Positions 8,638 to 17,844 of a stretch of DNA of 64,000 nt are shown piece by piece (the stretch's first letter is position 1; every line of letters starts with the position of its first letter). The stretch is from contig JAJDED010000007.1 in the NCBI GenBank assembly GCA_029259915.1, positions 62,001-126,000 of the forward strand. Reading direction: 5' to 3'. The notes below the pieces were generated by a model. It ran no database searches, was not told the origin of the DNA, and saw only the letters and a list, made by a program, of their open reading frames with translations. This DNA is from Planctomycetota bacterium. GTDB lineage: Bacteria; Planctomycetota; Planctomycetia; Pirellulales; Lacipirellulaceae. A program made the position numbers and the translations under genes.

Positions 8638-8752
8638 TCGTTTTGGTTGTGTCCTTGTTCGCTCCTTGGGCTCACCAGGGAGCGGGCCGGGAAAGCTGCT
8701 CACTCTACCTTTTCGTCAAAAAAGACAATCTCTTTCAGAAGGAATTCAATAC

Positions 8753-9406
8753 ATGTTTCAAATCACAAACCATCTGAACCGAAATATCGCAATTACATGT
8801 GCACTCTTGGTCGCTCTTGGCTTTATGGCAACGACGACTGCACAGGCTGCGCTTCTCACGACTCCCGGGCTTACGACCGTCACTGTCTGGGAGGCTACGG
8901 GTCCTGTCACTCCATACAACTTTGTCTTTAATGGACCTCAAATGACCACGCAACTTGGAGTTGGCGTACTGGGACCCGGTACATTCGACATCTCCTCGTT
9001 GCCCAACGAGCAGTACGATGTGTTCTACTCCGACGCTGCAGGGAACTTTAACCTCAACGGCGACTATGTCACCGTGGAAGCGGTTTATACGAATCCATCG
9101 GGCGGCGGCGGTCTTAACTTGGGAGCCGTGGATCTGACTGTGGGATCGTCCACGATTCGGGCAGATATCCTCGCCAGCTTTGTCGGTCTCGGCCCCAACT
9201 ACTCGGTTGGCTCGGAAGTGCTCGCCGTGGACCCAGACTCGCCTGTACCAACTACGTTTACTTCGATGGGAAGCACCGTAGTCCCACCCACGCAACACCT
9301 GCGAGTAACTGTTGGTTGGTCGAAAATACCCGAACCGGCTTCTGCAGTGCTTGCTCTGGGCGGAATACTCGGAGTATTGGCAATGCGTCGCAAGACGAAC
9401 CTGTGA
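8753..9406 (+). CDS. PEP-CTERM sorting domain protein 2
   Basis: A 217-residue secreted protein starting at ATG 8753 with AGAAGGAA 8 bases upstream. The signal peptide runs to about TTTAQA. The mature part is Gly-, Val- and Thr-rich and looks all-beta. The tail is IPEPASA (PEP at 193-195), hydrophobic segment, then MRRKTNL. The gap to gene 1 is 115 bases with no obvious terminator, so co-transcription is plausible. No similarity to gene 1 is visible outside the sorting signal. Confidence 0.9.
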   Translation: MFQITNHLNRNIAITCALLVALGFMATTTAQAALLTTPGLTTVTVWEATGPVTPYNFVFNGPQMTTQLGVGVLGPGTFDISSLPNEQYDVFYSDAAGNFNLNGDYVTVEAVYTNPSGGGGLNLGAVDLTVGSSTIRADILASFVGLGPNYSVGSEVLAVDPDSPVPTTFTSMGSTVVPPTQHLRVTVGWSKIPEPASAVLALGGILGVLAMRRKTNL

Positions 9407-9503
9407 CTGGAAAATCATAATCTTGAGAAGAGTCGACCAACATTCTTTCAGCGAGTAACTGTTACTTGCTCCACACAAACACTAATTTTCAGAAAGTGAT
9501 CTC

Positions 9504-10178
9504 ATGAACGTCAAACTCACATGTTACGCAATCTTGGCCAATGTTGTCTTTGCTTCGTCAACGGCTTTTGCCTTGCCAACGCAGGTCGCGTTTATCGACA
9601 CCCCCCAGTGCGATCCACTTTTCATTCCCACGAATGTCGAGGAGATCGGCGACGCTGCGGTATTCCCACCGGATGAATCGCTACTGCATGCCGACCTGGG
9701 ATTAGCCAACCCGGTTTGCTTGCCGACCGACAATCCCACGATTCCCGACGCGCTTGTCTCGATTACCAATGTCACCACCAAAAACTTTTCAGATGTCTGG
9801 TATGTCGCGGATAGGGATACCTCGATTACGAATTTCGACGGGGAAGCCAACGATATTGCCTTCTTCCCTCCCGGGCAAGAAGCATTCCACATTGACCGCG
9901 TCGGCCTTCATCGTCCGCTGCTTTTCGAAAGCGCGGGACAAAACGGGATTTGGGAAGCCGGCGAAGAGTGGCGGTTTGTACTGCAAGATTACATGCATCC
10001 TGCTTTGCCGCCTGATGCGATCACTTCCAGAGGCGTGGGTGATGCGTCCGTCGATGTGGCCGGGTTCGTCGCATCTTCCGGCAGCATTATTGCGATCGTG
10101 CCCGAACCGGCCGGTGCCGTGCTGGCGCTGTTGGGCCTGAGCGCAATGGGATTTGTCCCTCGAAGACAACGAAGCTAA
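9504..10178 (+). CDS. PEP-CTERM sorting domain protein 3
   Basis: A 224-residue secreted protein. The signal peptide ends near SSTAFA. The exported part has two Cys-Xaa-Pro motifs (QCDPLF and VCLPTD) early on and acidic, aromatic segments (WEAGEEWRFVLQDY) near residue 155. The sorting tail is VPEPAGA (PEP at 200-202), hydrophobic segment, then PRRQRS. The leader shares the GATCTCATGAA context with genes 1 and 5. Function of the exported domain unknown. Confidence 0.9.
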   Translation: MNVKLTCYAILANVVFASSTAFALPTQVAFIDTPQCDPLFIPTNVEEIGDAAVFPPDESLLHADLGLANPVCLPTDNPTIPDALVSITNVTTKNFSDVWYVADRDTSITNFDGEANDIAFFPPGQEAFHIDRVGLHRPLLFESAGQNGIWEAGEEWRFVLQDYMHPALPPDAITSRGVGDASVDVAGFVASSGSIIAIVPEPAGAVLALLGLSAMGFVPRRQRS

Positions 10179-10285
10179 CATTCGCTCGCTCGTGCCGCGC
10201 GGCAAAGAGATGTCGTGCGGCACATTATTTCTACAAGTACAACACCTTCACCAATTGCCATCAACAACTTTTGCGAGAGAGACTC

Positions 10286-11050
10286 ATGGTTACAACCCAA
10301 CAAAGACTATTTCCCATCCTTGCCATTATGGCAATCGTATTTCAGTCCGGCGTGGCGCAAGCCGACAATTGGACGATGGCCATCACCGTCGACAATCAAT
10401 ACGACATTTATTTCGGCGACTCGTTTTTAACCGTACCGACATTTGTGGGAGGCGACACGGATTGGACTAACACCGAAAGCTGGTCGATCACAGGCGTCGC
10501 TCCCTCGGCATTTTTGTACGTGGCCACCGCCTCCGATCATAGCGTCGCACAGGGATTTATCGGATCGTTTACCAACACGACCACCGCAAACACTTTTGTC
10601 ACAAGCGACAACGTCGGCACCCCTTGGGAAGTTTTTCCTGCGGGGCAGTATCTTGCGTTGCTCAATTCGATCGATGCTTCGATTCCCGCTACCGTTTGGC
10701 CCCCGGGAGTTCAACCCACGAGTTCCCAGGTCCAGACGGCCGTCGCCTATGCAACGAGTAACAATCTGTGGATCACGCCAACTTCGACTCCGGGTTACGA
10801 CAACGGCAGTAGCCCCTTGCCCTGGGGCGGCCGCCCTGGCATTCCTGCTTCAGCCGAGTGGATTTGGCACGACACGGGCATCGGCACTAGCGTACCCTAT
10901 CCCGCGCCGTTCGATGGTTTCAACCACGACGAGTTCCTTGTCTTCCGCGTTCCCGGCGTGGCCGTCCCCGAGCCAACGAGTGCTGCACTCGCGTTGATCG
11001 GAATGGTTGCCGTACTGCGACGCAAGAGAAACTTTTCTCTCAAATCCTAA
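10286..11050 (+). CDS. PEP-CTERM sorting domain protein 4
   Basis: A 254-residue secreted protein from ATG 10286, preceded by GAGAGAGA; a TTG at 10271 would add five residues. The signal peptide ends near GVAQA. The mature domain is rich in Trp, Thr and Ser and starts with DNWTMAITVDNQYDIYFGDS. The sorting tail is VPEPTSA (PEP at 228-230), hydrophobic segment, then RRKRNFSLKS, longer than in its neighbours. The domain is unknown to me. Confidence 0.9.
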   Translation: MVTTQQRLFPILAIMAIVFQSGVAQADNWTMAITVDNQYDIYFGDSFLTVPTFVGGDTDWTNTESWSITGVAPSAFLYVATASDHSVAQGFIGSFTNTTTANTFVTSDNVGTPWEVFPAGQYLALLNSIDASIPATVWPPGVQPTSSQVQTAVAYATSNNLWITPTSTPGYDNGSSPLPWGGRPGIPASAEWIWHDTGIGTSVPYPAPFDGFNHDEFLVFRVPGVAVPEPTSAALALIGMVAVLRRKRNFSLKS

Positions 11051-11104
11051 TAGCAGCTGTTTCCAACTCTGACTCCTTACAACCACTGAAGAAAGCTTGA
11101 TCTC

Positions 11105-12043
11105 ATGAAAATCACTACTTGGCTTATCATCTTCGCCTTAGTTGTTATGCCCTCAACCGCTCACGCTTATCTAGGCGGCTTCGAATCAGGCGATGGTTAC
11201 CACACCGGCAGTCCGCTGGCCTCTAACCTAGCGGGAAGGGATGTCACTCTTTACAACGCGGGACAGTATGGCACAAACAACGGCGGCCCCGGCGGCAGCG
11301 TAGCGCTGATTACTCCCGACACAGGCTTGTGGCGAGTCGTTACTGGCGGACGACTTCTAGGACAACTTAGTGACTACTATGTAATTCAGCACTTTGCACC
11401 CGGTGGGCATTCCTCGCCCAACGTGTTGGGGATGACCACCGGCAACTCGGCATTCGTGGGGATCGACACAGAGTACCAATACGATTTCGACGACCGCGAC
11501 TTCGATGGCAATCTCCCCAGTTCGTTGGGTAGCTCTGTGGTCAACATGGATTTCTTATGGTGCCCGCAGAATGCAGGGATCGGCGGAAATGCTTCCACGC
11601 TGAGCGATCCCGGTGCAACCATTCAGCTCCAAGATAGCAGCGGAGCAAACTTCTTCGAGATCGGCACGTATGGAGCCGGCGAGGCGGTTGCCTATCGCAT
11701 TCTGGGTGGCACGTGGATCGACGCGGGCTTCAACGCTTCGGCCGCGTTCAACGACTTCGACCAGGTCAATCTCTCTTTCGACCTGCTGAACGACACCGTC
11801 AGCTTTTCGTTCTTTGAAACGGTCGCCACGACGAATCACGTTGTGCTTACCAACGCTCCGCTCGGAGCCAACATGGATTACCTGGGCCACATGGGCCTGA
11901 CGATGAAGGCCGAGAACTCGAAGAACTTTCTGGACGATGTCGACTTCACCGTCAATCCTGTTCCCGAGCCAGGCTCACTCGCGCTGATTCTGCTCGGCAA
12001 CCTTGGAGTGGCGACATTTGCCCGACGCAGAACTGCCGCCTGA
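11105..12043 (+). CDS. PEP-CTERM sorting domain protein 5, lectin-like beta protein
   Basis: A 312-residue secreted protein starting at ATG 11105. The signal peptide ends near STAHA. The mature part starts YLGGFESGDGY and has alternating hydrophobic and Gly/Asn/Asp-rich strands (NLSFDLLNDTVSFSFFETV, NFFEIGTYG) suggesting a beta-sandwich, possibly a laminin-G/concanavalin-like carbohydrate-binding fold; this is inference only. The sorting tail is VPEPGSL (PEP at 287-289), hydrophobic segment, then ARRRTAA. It is 54 bases from the preceding gene. Confidence 0.9.
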   Translation: MKITTWLIIFALVVMPSTAHAYLGGFESGDGYHTGSPLASNLAGRDVTLYNAGQYGTNNGGPGGSVALITPDTGLWRVVTGGRLLGQLSDYYVIQHFAPGGHSSPNVLGMTTGNSAFVGIDTEYQYDFDDRDFDGNLPSSLGSSVVNMDFLWCPQNAGIGGNASTLSDPGATIQLQDSSGANFFEIGTYGAGEAVAYRILGGTWIDAGFNASAAFNDFDQVNLSFDLLNDTVSFSFFETVATTNHVVLTNAPLGANMDYLGHMGLTMKAENSKNFLDDVDFTVNPVPEPGSLALILLGNLGVATFARRRTAA

Positions 12044-12098
12044 ACCAAAATTCCACACATAGATAATGTCATCAATTACTACAAGAAAGGAAAGTACG

Positions 12099-12731
12099 AT
12101 GAACTCTGTAATTTCTAGATTGATTTTAACCCCCGTCCTTGCTTTGGCTTTGCTCACGATTGGCAACACCGTTGTCGCGCAGGGCACCGCGACTGGACCA
12201 TTCACAGCTCATGTCGTCCAGCCTGGGCCATCCGTGATTATTGGCGACGCGATCAACCCCATTCCGATCGATTTGGATCCCACCGGTCCGCCTTGGTTCA
12301 AGAGTATTACTGACGACAATCTTGAGATTGCCGGTGGTGGCATTCTGGATATCATCGAAACCATTCAAAATGTTGGGACCGAGGCCTGGGGCGATTGGCA
12401 CGAGGAAATTGTTGGGCCTCCCGCTGGCCTTCCTCCCGCCGAGTGGTTTGGCGTTGTTAGCCTCGAAATCAACGGCAATCCGATTACGTTCAACCCGACG
12501 GGCCTGGGCACGCAAGAACTGTGGCTCGACACTTTTTCTCAACCGGTGTTGCCCGGCGATGTCTTCACAATCCACAAACAGGCGGAAGTGTTTCCCAACT
12601 CCGCGGGGGCGACCGGAGTGGAATTGATGAGGCTCCTAGAATTCCCGACCCCGGCGATCCCCGAGCCGGGAAGCCTCGCGCTTGTCGCCGTTGGCAGTCT
12701 CGTGCTTTTTGGGATGAGGCGACATCGCTAA
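12099..12731 (+). CDS. PEP-CTERM sorting domain protein 6
   Basis: A 210-residue secreted protein. I place the start at ATG 12099, after AAGAAAGGAAAG, rather than 12066, because this gives a normal signal peptide ending near TVVAQ. The exported part is rich in Pro, Ile and Gly, with a beta pattern (NVGTEAWGDWHEEI near residue 90). The sorting tail is IPEPGSL (PEP at 188-190), hydrophobic segment, then MRRHR. Exported domain unknown. Confidence 0.9.
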   Translation: MNSVISRLILTPVLALALLTIGNTVVAQGTATGPFTAHVVQPGPSVIIGDAINPIPIDLDPTGPPWFKSITDDNLEIAGGGILDIIETIQNVGTEAWGDWHEEIVGPPAGLPPAEWFGVVSLEINGNPITFNPTGLGTQELWLDTFSQPVLPGDVFTIHKQAEVFPNSAGATGVELMRLLEFPTPAIPEPGSLALVAVGSLVLFGMRRHR

Positions 12732-12777
12732 TTTCTGTAGTTAATACCCGTTAAATACTTTCACAGGAGAACCCACT

Positions 12778-13485
12778 GTGACAAATACCAATCGATTTTC
12801 AAAAGCATCTCCGCGGATCGCCGCTTGTTTGGCCTTGGCTACCATGTTGCTCGTGGCAAGCCCTTCTGTTCAAGCTGGCCAGATCACTGCCTGGGCCTGG
12901 GACCCTACTGGCATAGCTTCGGTAGCACTTGCTGGTGTTCCGCCGATTGCAGCTATCAACAACGACGACGTGGCGGGGATCTCCCCGAACGTACTTCTTG
13001 TAACGCAGAAGGCCTATTTCAGCATTGGTCCGGTCGACATCGAGTTTACCGTCGCGCCCTCCAGCGGAGTCACGGAGTATACGATCATCGAGGGCGTCGA
13101 CAACGGTACCGGCATTCCCTGGAGTTCCTATCGAATAGAACTTGGCTTTGGAGTCGGAGCGTCTTTTACGCCCTCTCCCTCAGGTGACGGGCTCGACTTC
13201 GACGCCACTAGTTTCAATTCGCCTCCCGACTTCACCGGCTCGGGCTACTTTGCCGACGTTTCCGAAAGTGAAGACGTGCTGGTCGCCTTTGACGGAATCT
13301 TCCCCGTCGGCGGCTTTCCTTCTCCGGAATTTCGATTCAATATTGACGTCCCCGACGGCATCACGTCGTTCACCATTCGGCAGCAACCCATCGGCGTCCC
13401 AGAGCCAACAACCGCATTGCTCACAGCACTTGGTTTGACGGGAATTGCTTTGGCAACCCATCGCAAGAAACAGGCAAACTTGTAG
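12778..13485 (+). CDS. PEP-CTERM sorting domain protein 7
   Basis: A 235-residue secreted protein starting at GTG 12778, with AGGAGA 8 bases upstream. The signal peptide ends near SVQAG. The mature part has regular beta-strand patterns and ends in FRFNIDVPDGITSFTIRQ before the sorting tail VPEPTTA (PEP at 208-210), hydrophobic segment and THRKKQANL. The pattern is like the many choice-of-anchor beta domains, but I cannot name one. It is the last gene of the array, 46 bases after gene 6, and converges with the TonB gene 30 bases away. Confidence 0.9.
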   Translation: MTNTNRFSKASPRIAACLALATMLLVASPSVQAGQITAWAWDPTGIASVALAGVPPIAAINNDDVAGISPNVLLVTQKAYFSIGPVDIEFTVAPSSGVTEYTIIEGVDNGTGIPWSSYRIELGFGVGASFTPSPSGDGLDFDATSFNSPPDFTGSGYFADVSESEDVLVAFDGIFPVGGFPSPEFRFNIDVPDGITSFTIRQQPIGVPEPTTALLTALGLTGIALATHRKKQANL

Positions 13486-13515
13486 CGTTGCTAAATGCAA
13501 GTGATGCCGCGAGAT

Positions 13516-14280
13516 TCAATCCCGGGACAGTCGAAAGTGGATCGGCAGCCGAACGTTGGTGGCAACCGCTTTGCCGCGACGCCGAGCAGGTTGGGCGCGC
13601 CATGATTTGACCGCGTTGGCCGCCGCGGCGTCGAGAATCGATCGGCCACTGCTCTCAAGTACAGTCACCTCGGTAACCTGACCTTGCGCGTCAATTTGCA
13701 ACCTGAGCAGCACCCTCCCTTCCCAACCGCGAGCAACGGCAATGCCCGGATAAACGGGGGGGCTGTTTTCCTCGAAACTTGGCAGCGAAGTTTCGGACCC
13801 CGGAATTTCTACCAGCAAATTCTCCAGAGAAATTTCGAGTTGCTGCTGGTTTACCTGCTCAGGAAACTCAGTTTCGTGCGAGGGATTGGGCGGAGCAACG
13901 GGTTGCTCGGAAACTGCCGCGTCAGTGACATCGGGCAATATCTCGAAGTAGCTAGTTGATGAATGCTCTTGCCGAAATTCCCGCTGGGCGATGCGCGCTT
14001 CGTCGGGCAACACGTCAATCTGCAACTCGACCGGAGAAACTTCGCTCGGGTTAACCTTCGAGGAAGAAAGAAGCGTAAGCGAAAATGGTTGCTGCTTCGC
14101 GCCAAAGACAATTTCCCGAGGTGCCGTAACACCGATGGTCACTAACGTCAAAGAACCGAGCGCCACCGCATGAAACGCCGCCGAGCAGGTCCACCCCTTT
14201 ACGGTTTGCGAAAAGAACAGATTGGCCAAGGACTGGAACATTGCTTGGAGCCACCACCGCAGGAAATAAAATTCGGACAA
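13516..14280 (-). CDS. TonB family energy transducer
   Basis: A 254-residue TonB-like protein that would couple the inner-membrane proton gradient to an outer-membrane receptor. It has one N-terminal membrane segment (about residues 30-50), a short acidic/Pro linker and a C-terminal TonB domain (from about YPGIAVARGWEG to LPIHFRL) containing the typical G-V-LRLQIDAQGQVTEVTV strand and the SGRSILDAAAANAVKSW helix. It lies just downstream of the TonB-dependent receptor on the same strand and probably serves it. No ExbB or ExbD gene is nearby. Confidence 0.9.
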   Translation of the reverse strand: MSEFYFLRWWLQAMFQSLANLFFSQTVKGWTCSAAFHAVALGSLTLVTIGVTAPREIVFGAKQQPFSLTLLSSSKVNPSEVSPVELQIDVLPDEARIAQREFRQEHSSTSYFEILPDVTDAAVSEQPVAPPNPSHETEFPEQVNQQQLEISLENLLVEIPGSETSLPSFEENSPPVYPGIAVARGWEGRVLLRLQIDAQGQVTEVTVLESSGRSILDAAAANAVKSWRAQPARRRGKAVATNVRLPIHFRLSRD

Positions 14281-14326
14281 CGTCTACATACTATTATGCA
14301 GAGAGTTGTCCAAAGTGTGCAAGAGT

Positions 14327-14375
14327 GAGGAGTGAGGGTCGAGGATAAATTGCAAACCCTCGCACCTCGCTCCTC
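14327..14375. repeat. Hairpin between receptor and TonB genes
   Basis: GAGGAGTGAGGGTCGAGG (14327-14344) pairs with CCTCGCACCTCGCTCCTC (ending 14375) around a 13-base loop. It immediately follows the stop codon of the receptor gene on the minus strand and could end or trim its transcript. It belongs to the GAGG-rich repeat class also seen at 22774, 25436 and 57054. Confidence 0.6.
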
Positions 14376-14378
14376 AAT

Positions 14379-16625
14379 TCAATAAACCCACTGGTATCCA
14401 ACGCGGGCAGTTGCCCCGGTTCCGAACACGCCCGACCCATGGACCAGGTAGGCCTTGTCGGTGATGTTTTCCAGACTCAGGCTCACACGATGCTGGTCGT
14501 AACAGCCGAAACTGCGGCCCATACGCATGTTGAGCGTAGCATAGCCTGGAGTGCCGCCGGCGGGGATACGTTCGTCGGTGATGTCGCGGACTTGTTCGAG
14601 CCGGTCCTGACGACGCACAGCCCAAGTGTAGACCTGACAATAGTTGCGCGATCTGCGATCACGCCAGCGCAGGCCCAAAATTCCCTGAGTCGGGGGAACG
14701 CGGCTCAGCGGCGAATCGGTCACACGATTGATTCCATACGTGTACCAAAAATTGCCATACAGACTCCAGCCGTCCTGGAGCAAATATTCGCCATCCATTT
14801 CAAAACCTTGGACGAACGAGTCTTGGTTGGCCGACGCAAAAGTGTCGGGTGCGGTAACGATTGAAACAATGTTGTTTTGCAAGTCGGTCCAAAAGACGAA
14901 TGCTTGTGTTCGCAACCGGTGATAGTTACTTTTGATGCCTACTTCGTAGTTAATCGAACGTTCTGGGACGAGGTCCAGACTGGGAACACTTTGCCCCTGT
15001 TGCAAGACATTGGGATTATTGGCCATCAGGTCATCCAAGTTGGGAGCACGAAAACCCTCGGAGACCGAACCGACCAGATGCAAACATGGATTCAGTTCGT
15101 AAACGAGTCCGATCTGGCTGACCCAATCGTGATAATTCGGCTCGATAAATACCGGCGTGCCCGCGACGACAGGCGTGCCGTGTGTGTTGATATTTTCGTA
15201 GCGGACCCCGGCCACGGCGTCGAGCCGCTCCGTAAGCGCCACATCCCAGTTGAGAAACGCACCGATGCGTTGATACCACGCGTCGTCGGGAACAATCGGC
15301 CCGCTGGCCGTGCCGCCGAACGGAGAATCAACATCGTCGTAGTACCAATCGAAGCCACTGGTCCATTTTCCCACCCAATCGAGATCCTTTACCGCAACGG
15401 CGCTCAAGCCGAGCGTTTCGACGTCGGTTTCTTGGAATCGCGTAGTCGGCACGCCGCGTCTTTGATTTTCTCGTTGACGGTTGTAGGAGGCCGTTACGGT
15501 CAGCGCATCGATGGCGGCAATTGGCTCTAGCGCCTGATAGCGAATGTAGGCCAAATCGCGTTGCTGTGGATCGAAGAACCGTGCGCCGCCCAGCGAATTG
15601 CTGCCATTCAGATCACCGGGAAAACCGGGGAAACGGTCGCTGCGCGGTAGATCGTCTTGCTGGAAATGCTGCAACGAGAATGTGAGCATCTGCCACTGGT
15701 CGAGCAGAAAATTGAATTTGATATCGCCCGCCCACTGTTGATAGTTGGTACCGGGTTGGCGGCCAAATGCGTGGCCCGTGTCCAAATCGCGCACATTTTG
15801 AAAACTGCCACCTGTGAACACTCCCATGTTATCGACCCAACCCTCGACATTCATTCGGCCATAGGGCGAAGAGTTCGACGTGTTGTAATACTGCGTGAAT
15901 TCGCCGCTGGAATAGTCGCCATGTACGGTGCCATAGTGCGTATCTGGTCCGCGCGTCACCACGTTGATTGCACCGCCCATGGCATCCGAACCCCAAAGCA
16001 CCGATCCTTGGCCGCGTAGCACTTCGATGTGGTCGACCATGCCGGGATCGATCGTATTGAAATACTGATTTGGACCACGGCGTGTGATGGAATTGTTCAG
16101 CCGGATGCCGTCGACGAGGATCAATACTTGTTGCCCCGTCAACCCGCGGACAAAAGGCGAAGCTTGTCCTGCAGCTGTGCTTTGCATCAACACGCCCACT
16201 TCATTTTGTATGGCATGGAACATATCGGGCGCTTGCTTTTCGATGATTTGGTGGCGCGTCGTAATTGAACCGGCGACCGGGGAATCGAATAGTGAACCCT
16301 GGCTGCGGAGGATGCCTGTGCTCTCGCCGAACTCGCCTGTTTGGCCGAACTGGAGTTGGGACAAGTTCGGAAAACTTTGAGGTAGATTGAACTGGCTCGA
16401 AGAAGCTCGGCGTCTCGGCGTGCTGGAAACGGTCCCAGTCGACTCTGATGATTCATCTTTTTTGGCCTCGCCTTTGGGGACCTTGTCAGTTTTCGGCTCA
16501 ACAACCACTTCTGGAAGCGTCGGCTCATCCACTATCGGTTGGGCAGCAGAACTGAACGGGTTAAGAATCGAAACTGTAAGCAGAGCAATCTGGCATGGAA
16601 GGAAAAAACGTCGGCGCGGAATCAT
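14379..16625 (-). CDS. TonB-dependent outer-membrane receptor
   Basis: An outer-membrane active-transport receptor, 748 residues from ATG 16625; in-frame starts at 16697 (weak AAAGGG upstream) and 16751 are possible, but 16625 gives a normal signal peptide (IPRRRFFLPCQIALL to SSAAQ). After a Lys/Ser-rich linker comes the plug domain (about 150-280) with RGLTGQQVLILVDGIRLN, IEVLRGQGSVLWGSDAMGG and INVVTRG, then a 22-strand-type barrel ending in a terminal aromatic (WVY). The EVVVEP stretch near the mature N-terminus may be the TonB box. The plug is of the vitamin B12/siderophore receptor type; the ligand is unknown. TonB is encoded next. Confidence 0.93.
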   Translation of the reverse strand: MIPRRRFFLPCQIALLTVSILNPFSSAAQPIVDEPTLPEVVVEPKTDKVPKGEAKKDESSESTGTVSSTPRRRASSSQFNLPQSFPNLSQLQFGQTGEFGESTGILRSQGSLFDSPVAGSITTRHQIIEKQAPDMFHAIQNEVGVLMQSTAAGQASPFVRGLTGQQVLILVDGIRLNNSITRRGPNQYFNTIDPGMVDHIEVLRGQGSVLWGSDAMGGAINVVTRGPDTHYGTVHGDYSSGEFTQYYNTSNSSPYGRMNVEGWVDNMGVFTGGSFQNVRDLDTGHAFGRQPGTNYQQWAGDIKFNFLLDQWQMLTFSLQHFQQDDLPRSDRFPGFPGDLNGSNSLGGARFFDPQQRDLAYIRYQALEPIAAIDALTVTASYNRQRENQRRGVPTTRFQETDVETLGLSAVAVKDLDWVGKWTSGFDWYYDDVDSPFGGTASGPIVPDDAWYQRIGAFLNWDVALTERLDAVAGVRYENINTHGTPVVAGTPVFIEPNYHDWVSQIGLVYELNPCLHLVGSVSEGFRAPNLDDLMANNPNVLQQGQSVPSLDLVPERSINYEVGIKSNYHRLRTQAFVFWTDLQNNIVSIVTAPDTFASANQDSFVQGFEMDGEYLLQDGWSLYGNFWYTYGINRVTDSPLSRVPPTQGILGLRWRDRRSRNYCQVYTWAVRRQDRLEQVRDITDERIPAGGTPGYATLNMRMGRSFGCYDQHRVSLSLENITDKAYLVHGSGVFGTGATARVGYQWVY

Positions 16626-16795
16626 GGAAGATACTCTCGAGTTTGATGCGGGAAGGCGAGATTGTTCTACAAAAATCCCAGAAAGGTTTATCGACATAAC
16701 GATTTGAATCCCTTTAAGAGAACCTGCTAGTACGCAAGTCCGGATCGGCAACTGCTAGCACTCGCCAAAGTTGACGGCATGTTGTGAAGCGGCTG

Positions 16796-17725
16796 CTAAT
16801 CGGCGCTGGGGGGATCGTACTCGAAATCTTTCCACTTCATGGCGCGGCGGAATGGTTCGATGCGGAGCATGACTTCGCCGTTCTGGAAGAGTCGGACCGT
16901 GCCATTCGATTCGCTGACCGAAATGGCGATCGCGCCGGTTGCCTTGCTGATGGCTGCGGCTGCCCAGTGGCGTGCGCCTAAACCTTTGGTCAGGGTGATT
17001 TCGGCGGCGGGTGCGGAAATGTACTGGCAGGCGGCGACAATCGCCCCGTCCGAAGCAACTACAAAAGCGCCGTCAAGCTGAGCGATTTCTTTCAGCGACT
17101 CGCGCACCTTGATATCCTCCATGCGTCGCTCGCTGATGTTGTAACCGCGCACCGGGTCGAAACCCAGGGGATGGCAGTGATTCAGCACTTTGCGATGGTC
17201 GCCGACCACGAACAGGGTGCCGACCGGTTTGCCTTCGCGACCCTCTCGGCCAATGGCAACAGCCAGATCGACGGCGATTTTCAACGTATCGAGTGGCACG
17301 CGCGTTTCGAGCTGACGTAGGTCGTGAACCGTGAGCCGGCCCAGATGTTCGTCGAGCCGGATGACGCTGATCGAATCGATCGTGCCAACTTCAAAGCCAC
17401 TGTAGAGCGCCACCACGCAGGCGCCCGGCGAGAGGAGATCGTCGGCCACACTTTCCAGTAGCGCTTGGGTGAGTCGCTCGTAGACCGGGCTGTCGGGAAT
17501 ATTTAATTCGACCGTGTCGAACCCGGCGTCCTCGGCTCCCGCGAGATGCTGGGGGCGGTCGCTGGCGAGCAGTACGCTTTGTTTGGCGGTTGCCTCTCGC
17601 AACTTGCTCCAATCGTAGGAACCTTCCAATAAGAAGAGCAATGCATCGGCTTCCTCGCGTTTAGCCAAACGCGTGGCAATGTCGCAAAACGTTTCCAATT
17701 GGTCGGTGAATTTGATCGAAGGCAT
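16796..17725 (-). CDS. DacZ-like diadenylate cyclase
   Basis: Probable synthase of the second messenger c-di-AMP. The C-terminal half has the DAC domain: DGAFVVASDGAIVAA near residue 217, KGLGARHWAAA near 250 and ISVSESNGTVRLFQNGEV near 275. The N-terminal half (ADALLFLLEGSYDW through GACVVALYSGFE) resembles the pyruvate-kinase-C-like domain of archaeal DacZ enzymes rather than the helical parts of DisA or the membrane anchor of CdaA. The second signature motif, normally RHR, reads RHW here. ATG 17725 is preferred to GTG 17740. The gene is not obviously in an operon. Confidence 0.75.
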   Translation of the reverse strand: MPSIKFTDQLETFCDIATRLAKREEADALLFLLEGSYDWSKLREATAKQSVLLASDRPQHLAGAEDAGFDTVELNIPDSPVYERLTQALLESVADDLLSPGACVVALYSGFEVGTIDSISVIRLDEHLGRLTVHDLRQLETRVPLDTLKIAVDLAVAIGREGREGKPVGTLFVVGDHRKVLNHCHPLGFDPVRGYNISERRMEDIKVRESLKEIAQLDGAFVVASDGAIVAACQYISAPAAEITLTKGLGARHWAAAAISKATGAIAISVSESNGTVRLFQNGEVMLRIEPFRRAMKWKDFEYDPPSAD

Positions 17726-17844
17726 ACCACAGCCACGCACAATCCGTGAGGCGAATACAAAGACGTACCGAAGCGGCCCCAGGACCGCGCAGCAGAGGTA
17801 ATTTACAGCACCATCCGGGATAATTCAATCCGAGGTTGTTGCTG

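Noticed and set aside
10865..10881. TTGGCACGACACGGGCA, a sigma-54-like match inside PEP-CTERM gene 4
   Set aside because: Inside a coding region, with GGGC instead of TTGC; chance match is likely.
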